From Rhizobium sp. PP-CC-3A-592 (GTDB taxonomy: Bacteria > Pseudomonadota > Alphaproteobacteria > Rhizobiales > Rhizobiaceae), in contig NZ_QJSR01000001.1 of NCBI RefSeq assembly GCF_003217095.1, positions 779,912 through 843,911 of the forward strand: 64,000 bases of DNA, written 5' to 3'. Positions 63,083-64,000 of this stretch are shown piece by piece (the stretch's first letter is position 1; each line of letters opens with the position of its first letter). Below the pieces are notes generated by a model that searched no databases, was not told the origin of the DNA, and saw only the letters and a program-made list of their open reading frames with translations. Both the position numbers and the translations under genes were made by a program.

Positions 63083-63886
63083 TCAGCGCCGGGCGTGGAA
63101 GGCGCGGCCGTTGTTGAGGTCATCGACCTCCTTGAGAAAGGCGTGAGAGCCCTCCCCGTGCATGACGAGCGGCGCCCGCAGGGTGAGGCGCGCGCGCGAC
63201 TGCTTGATGCCGGTCAGGAGGATGCGCACCGCATTTTCGCCGGCCCGCGGCAGGAGCGGCGTGATCTCCAGACCGCCGAACCGGCGCCCGCAGGCCGCCA
63301 TGATCTCGCCGATCGATTCCGGCCGCGCGATCAGCGACAGCTGGCCGCCGGGCCGCAGGATCGCACCGGCCGTGCGGATCCAGGCGTCGAAGAGCCCGTC
63401 GCTCATGGCATGCGCCTCGGCTTTCAGCGCGTCCGGCGTCCGGCGGTCGGCGCCGTTGTTGAAGGGCGGGTTCATGACGACATGGTCGAAGACGTCGCTC
63501 GGCAGGCCGGCCGCGATTCGGGCGCGACCGGTCAGCGCGACATCGGCCTCCAGCACATCGAGGCGATCCGCAAACGCGGCGTTTTGCGGAAGAGCAATGC
63601 TGCGGCGGGCGAACGTCGCCATTTCCGGCGCGCGCTCCACGAGCAGGACCTGCGCGGAGGGCACGCGGACGGCCACCGCCATGCCGGCCGCGCCGGCGCC
63701 GGCACCGAGATCGGCAACTTTCACGCCCCCCCGGTTCGTGTCGGGCACCAGTGCAGCGAGCAGCATAGCATCCATGCCGGCCCGATGGCCGCGGCCGAGC
63801 GGCTGAACGAGGTGGAAGCGTCCGCGGTGGAAACTGTCGACGGTCTCACCGGCGGCATCCCGATCCATGGTCATCTCAGGCGTCAT
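63083..63886 (-). CDS. TrmN6-type N6-adenine methyltransferase
   Basis: A 267-residue SAM-dependent methyltransferase related to the tRNA1(Val) A37 N6-methyltransferase TrmN6. SAM motif VADLGAGAGAAGMAVAV, acidic loop VLLVERAPEM, and the catalytic motif VVMNPPFNNGADRRTPDA are clear; C-terminal ENAVRILLTGIKQSRARLTL follows. ATG at 63886 (MTPEMTMDRDA); internal ATG six codons on is possible. Substrate predicted from family only. In rhizobia the divergent neighbour is usually an octaprenyl diphosphate synthase, which would lie past the window end. Confidence 0.87.
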   Translation of the reverse strand: MTPEMTMDRDAAGETVDSFHRGRFHLVQPLGRGHRAGMDAMLLAALVPDTNRGGVKVADLGAGAGAAGMAVAVRVPSAQVLLVERAPEMATFARRSIALPQNAAFADRLDVLEADVALTGRARIAAGLPSDVFDHVVMNPPFNNGADRRTPDALKAEAHAMSDGLFDAWIRTAGAILRPGGQLSLIARPESIGEIMAACGRRFGGLEITPLLPRAGENAVRILLTGIKQSRARLTLRAPLVMHGEGSHAFLKEVDDLNNGRAFHARR

Positions 63887-63952
63887 ACGTGGTCCGCCCC
63901 ATCATACGGTTTCCGGCTGATCGCGTTCCGCGAACCGGAAACAAGAACCATC

Positions 63953-63982
63953 GAAAATCTCTGGCCGGAGGGCCGGATTTTC
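63953..63982. other. Hairpin near window end
   Basis: GAAAATC (63953-63959) and GATTTTC (63976-63982) form a 7-bp stem with inner GGCC pairs. It lies in the gap upstream of the TrmN6-like gene (63887 onward). It may belong to the leader of a divergent gene beyond the window; no T-run follows. Confidence 0.45.
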
Positions 63983-64000
63983 AATGGACGGAATACGGTT

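Overview
The window is about 64 kb of GC-rich chromosome from an alphaproteobacterium, almost certainly Rhizobiaceae (Rhizobium, Agrobacterium, Shinella or Ensifer type). Evidence: a BA14K-family protein, an HPE1-like secreted protein, bioMNY, DUF6101 next to ubiA, the split glyQ/glyS genes with lemA and a DUF2207 gene, a RibB with a decayed cyclohydrolase domain, and several palindromic repeats of the kind scattered through rhizobial genomes. The genus cannot be fixed from the sequence alone. I saw no rRNA, tRNA, CRISPR array, prophage or transposase, so this reads as core chromosome with small insertions.

Layout. 0-5.7 kb: ispH (cut by the window edge), DUF1304, SURF1 and DUF983 on the minus strand, then a polysaccharide deacetylase, pdxH, a lipoprotein and a DnaJ-type co-chaperone. 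5.7-13.4 kb: a palindromic repeat, fabI, a phosphatase, a CHASE-PAS-GGDEF-EAL protein, aroC and ribB. 13.4-14.8 kb: two unrelated toxin-antitoxin pairs back to back (HigBA-like; MntA/HepT-like with altered catalytic residues). 14.9-19.4 kb: a YcaQ-like glycosylase, bioMNY, a deacetylase-fold protein and xseB. 19.4-26.8 kb: a thioesterase gene carrying an in-frame palindromic element, an amino acid permease, dxs, tlyA and a TrmA-type methyltransferase. 26.8-31.4 kb: two 257-bp structured direct repeats, a fatty acid beta-oxidation pair and a CorA/ZntB transporter. 31.4-36.8 kb: BA14K, GH25, gbcB-gbcA behind a cobalamin riboswitch, and an unrecognised gene. 36.9-46.7 kb: a soluble chemoreceptor, Sua5, a FAD oxidase, a six-repeat DUF1217 protein, DUF6101, ubiA and a HemJ/CopD-like membrane protein. 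46.9-50.4 kb: a PotD-like binding protein translationally coupled to a membrane GGDEF-EAL protein. 50.5-64 kb: purD, HPE1, DUF523, glyS (with a second in-frame palindrome), DUF2207, aroA, lemA, glyQ, ParDE, an S49 peptidase and a TrmN6-type methyltransferase.

Most interesting signals: (1) a B12 riboswitch in front of a betaine-type Rieske monooxygenase; (2) an NspS/MbaA-like operon linking a periplasmic polyamine-type binding protein to cyclic-di-GMP turnover; (3) two different palindromic elements sitting inside open reading frames (a thioesterase and glyS), recalling Rickettsia palindromic elements; (4) a 257-bp tandem element with compensatory stem changes, a candidate structured RNA; (5) an MntA/HepT pair in which the modifying enzyme and its target tyrosine have both changed.
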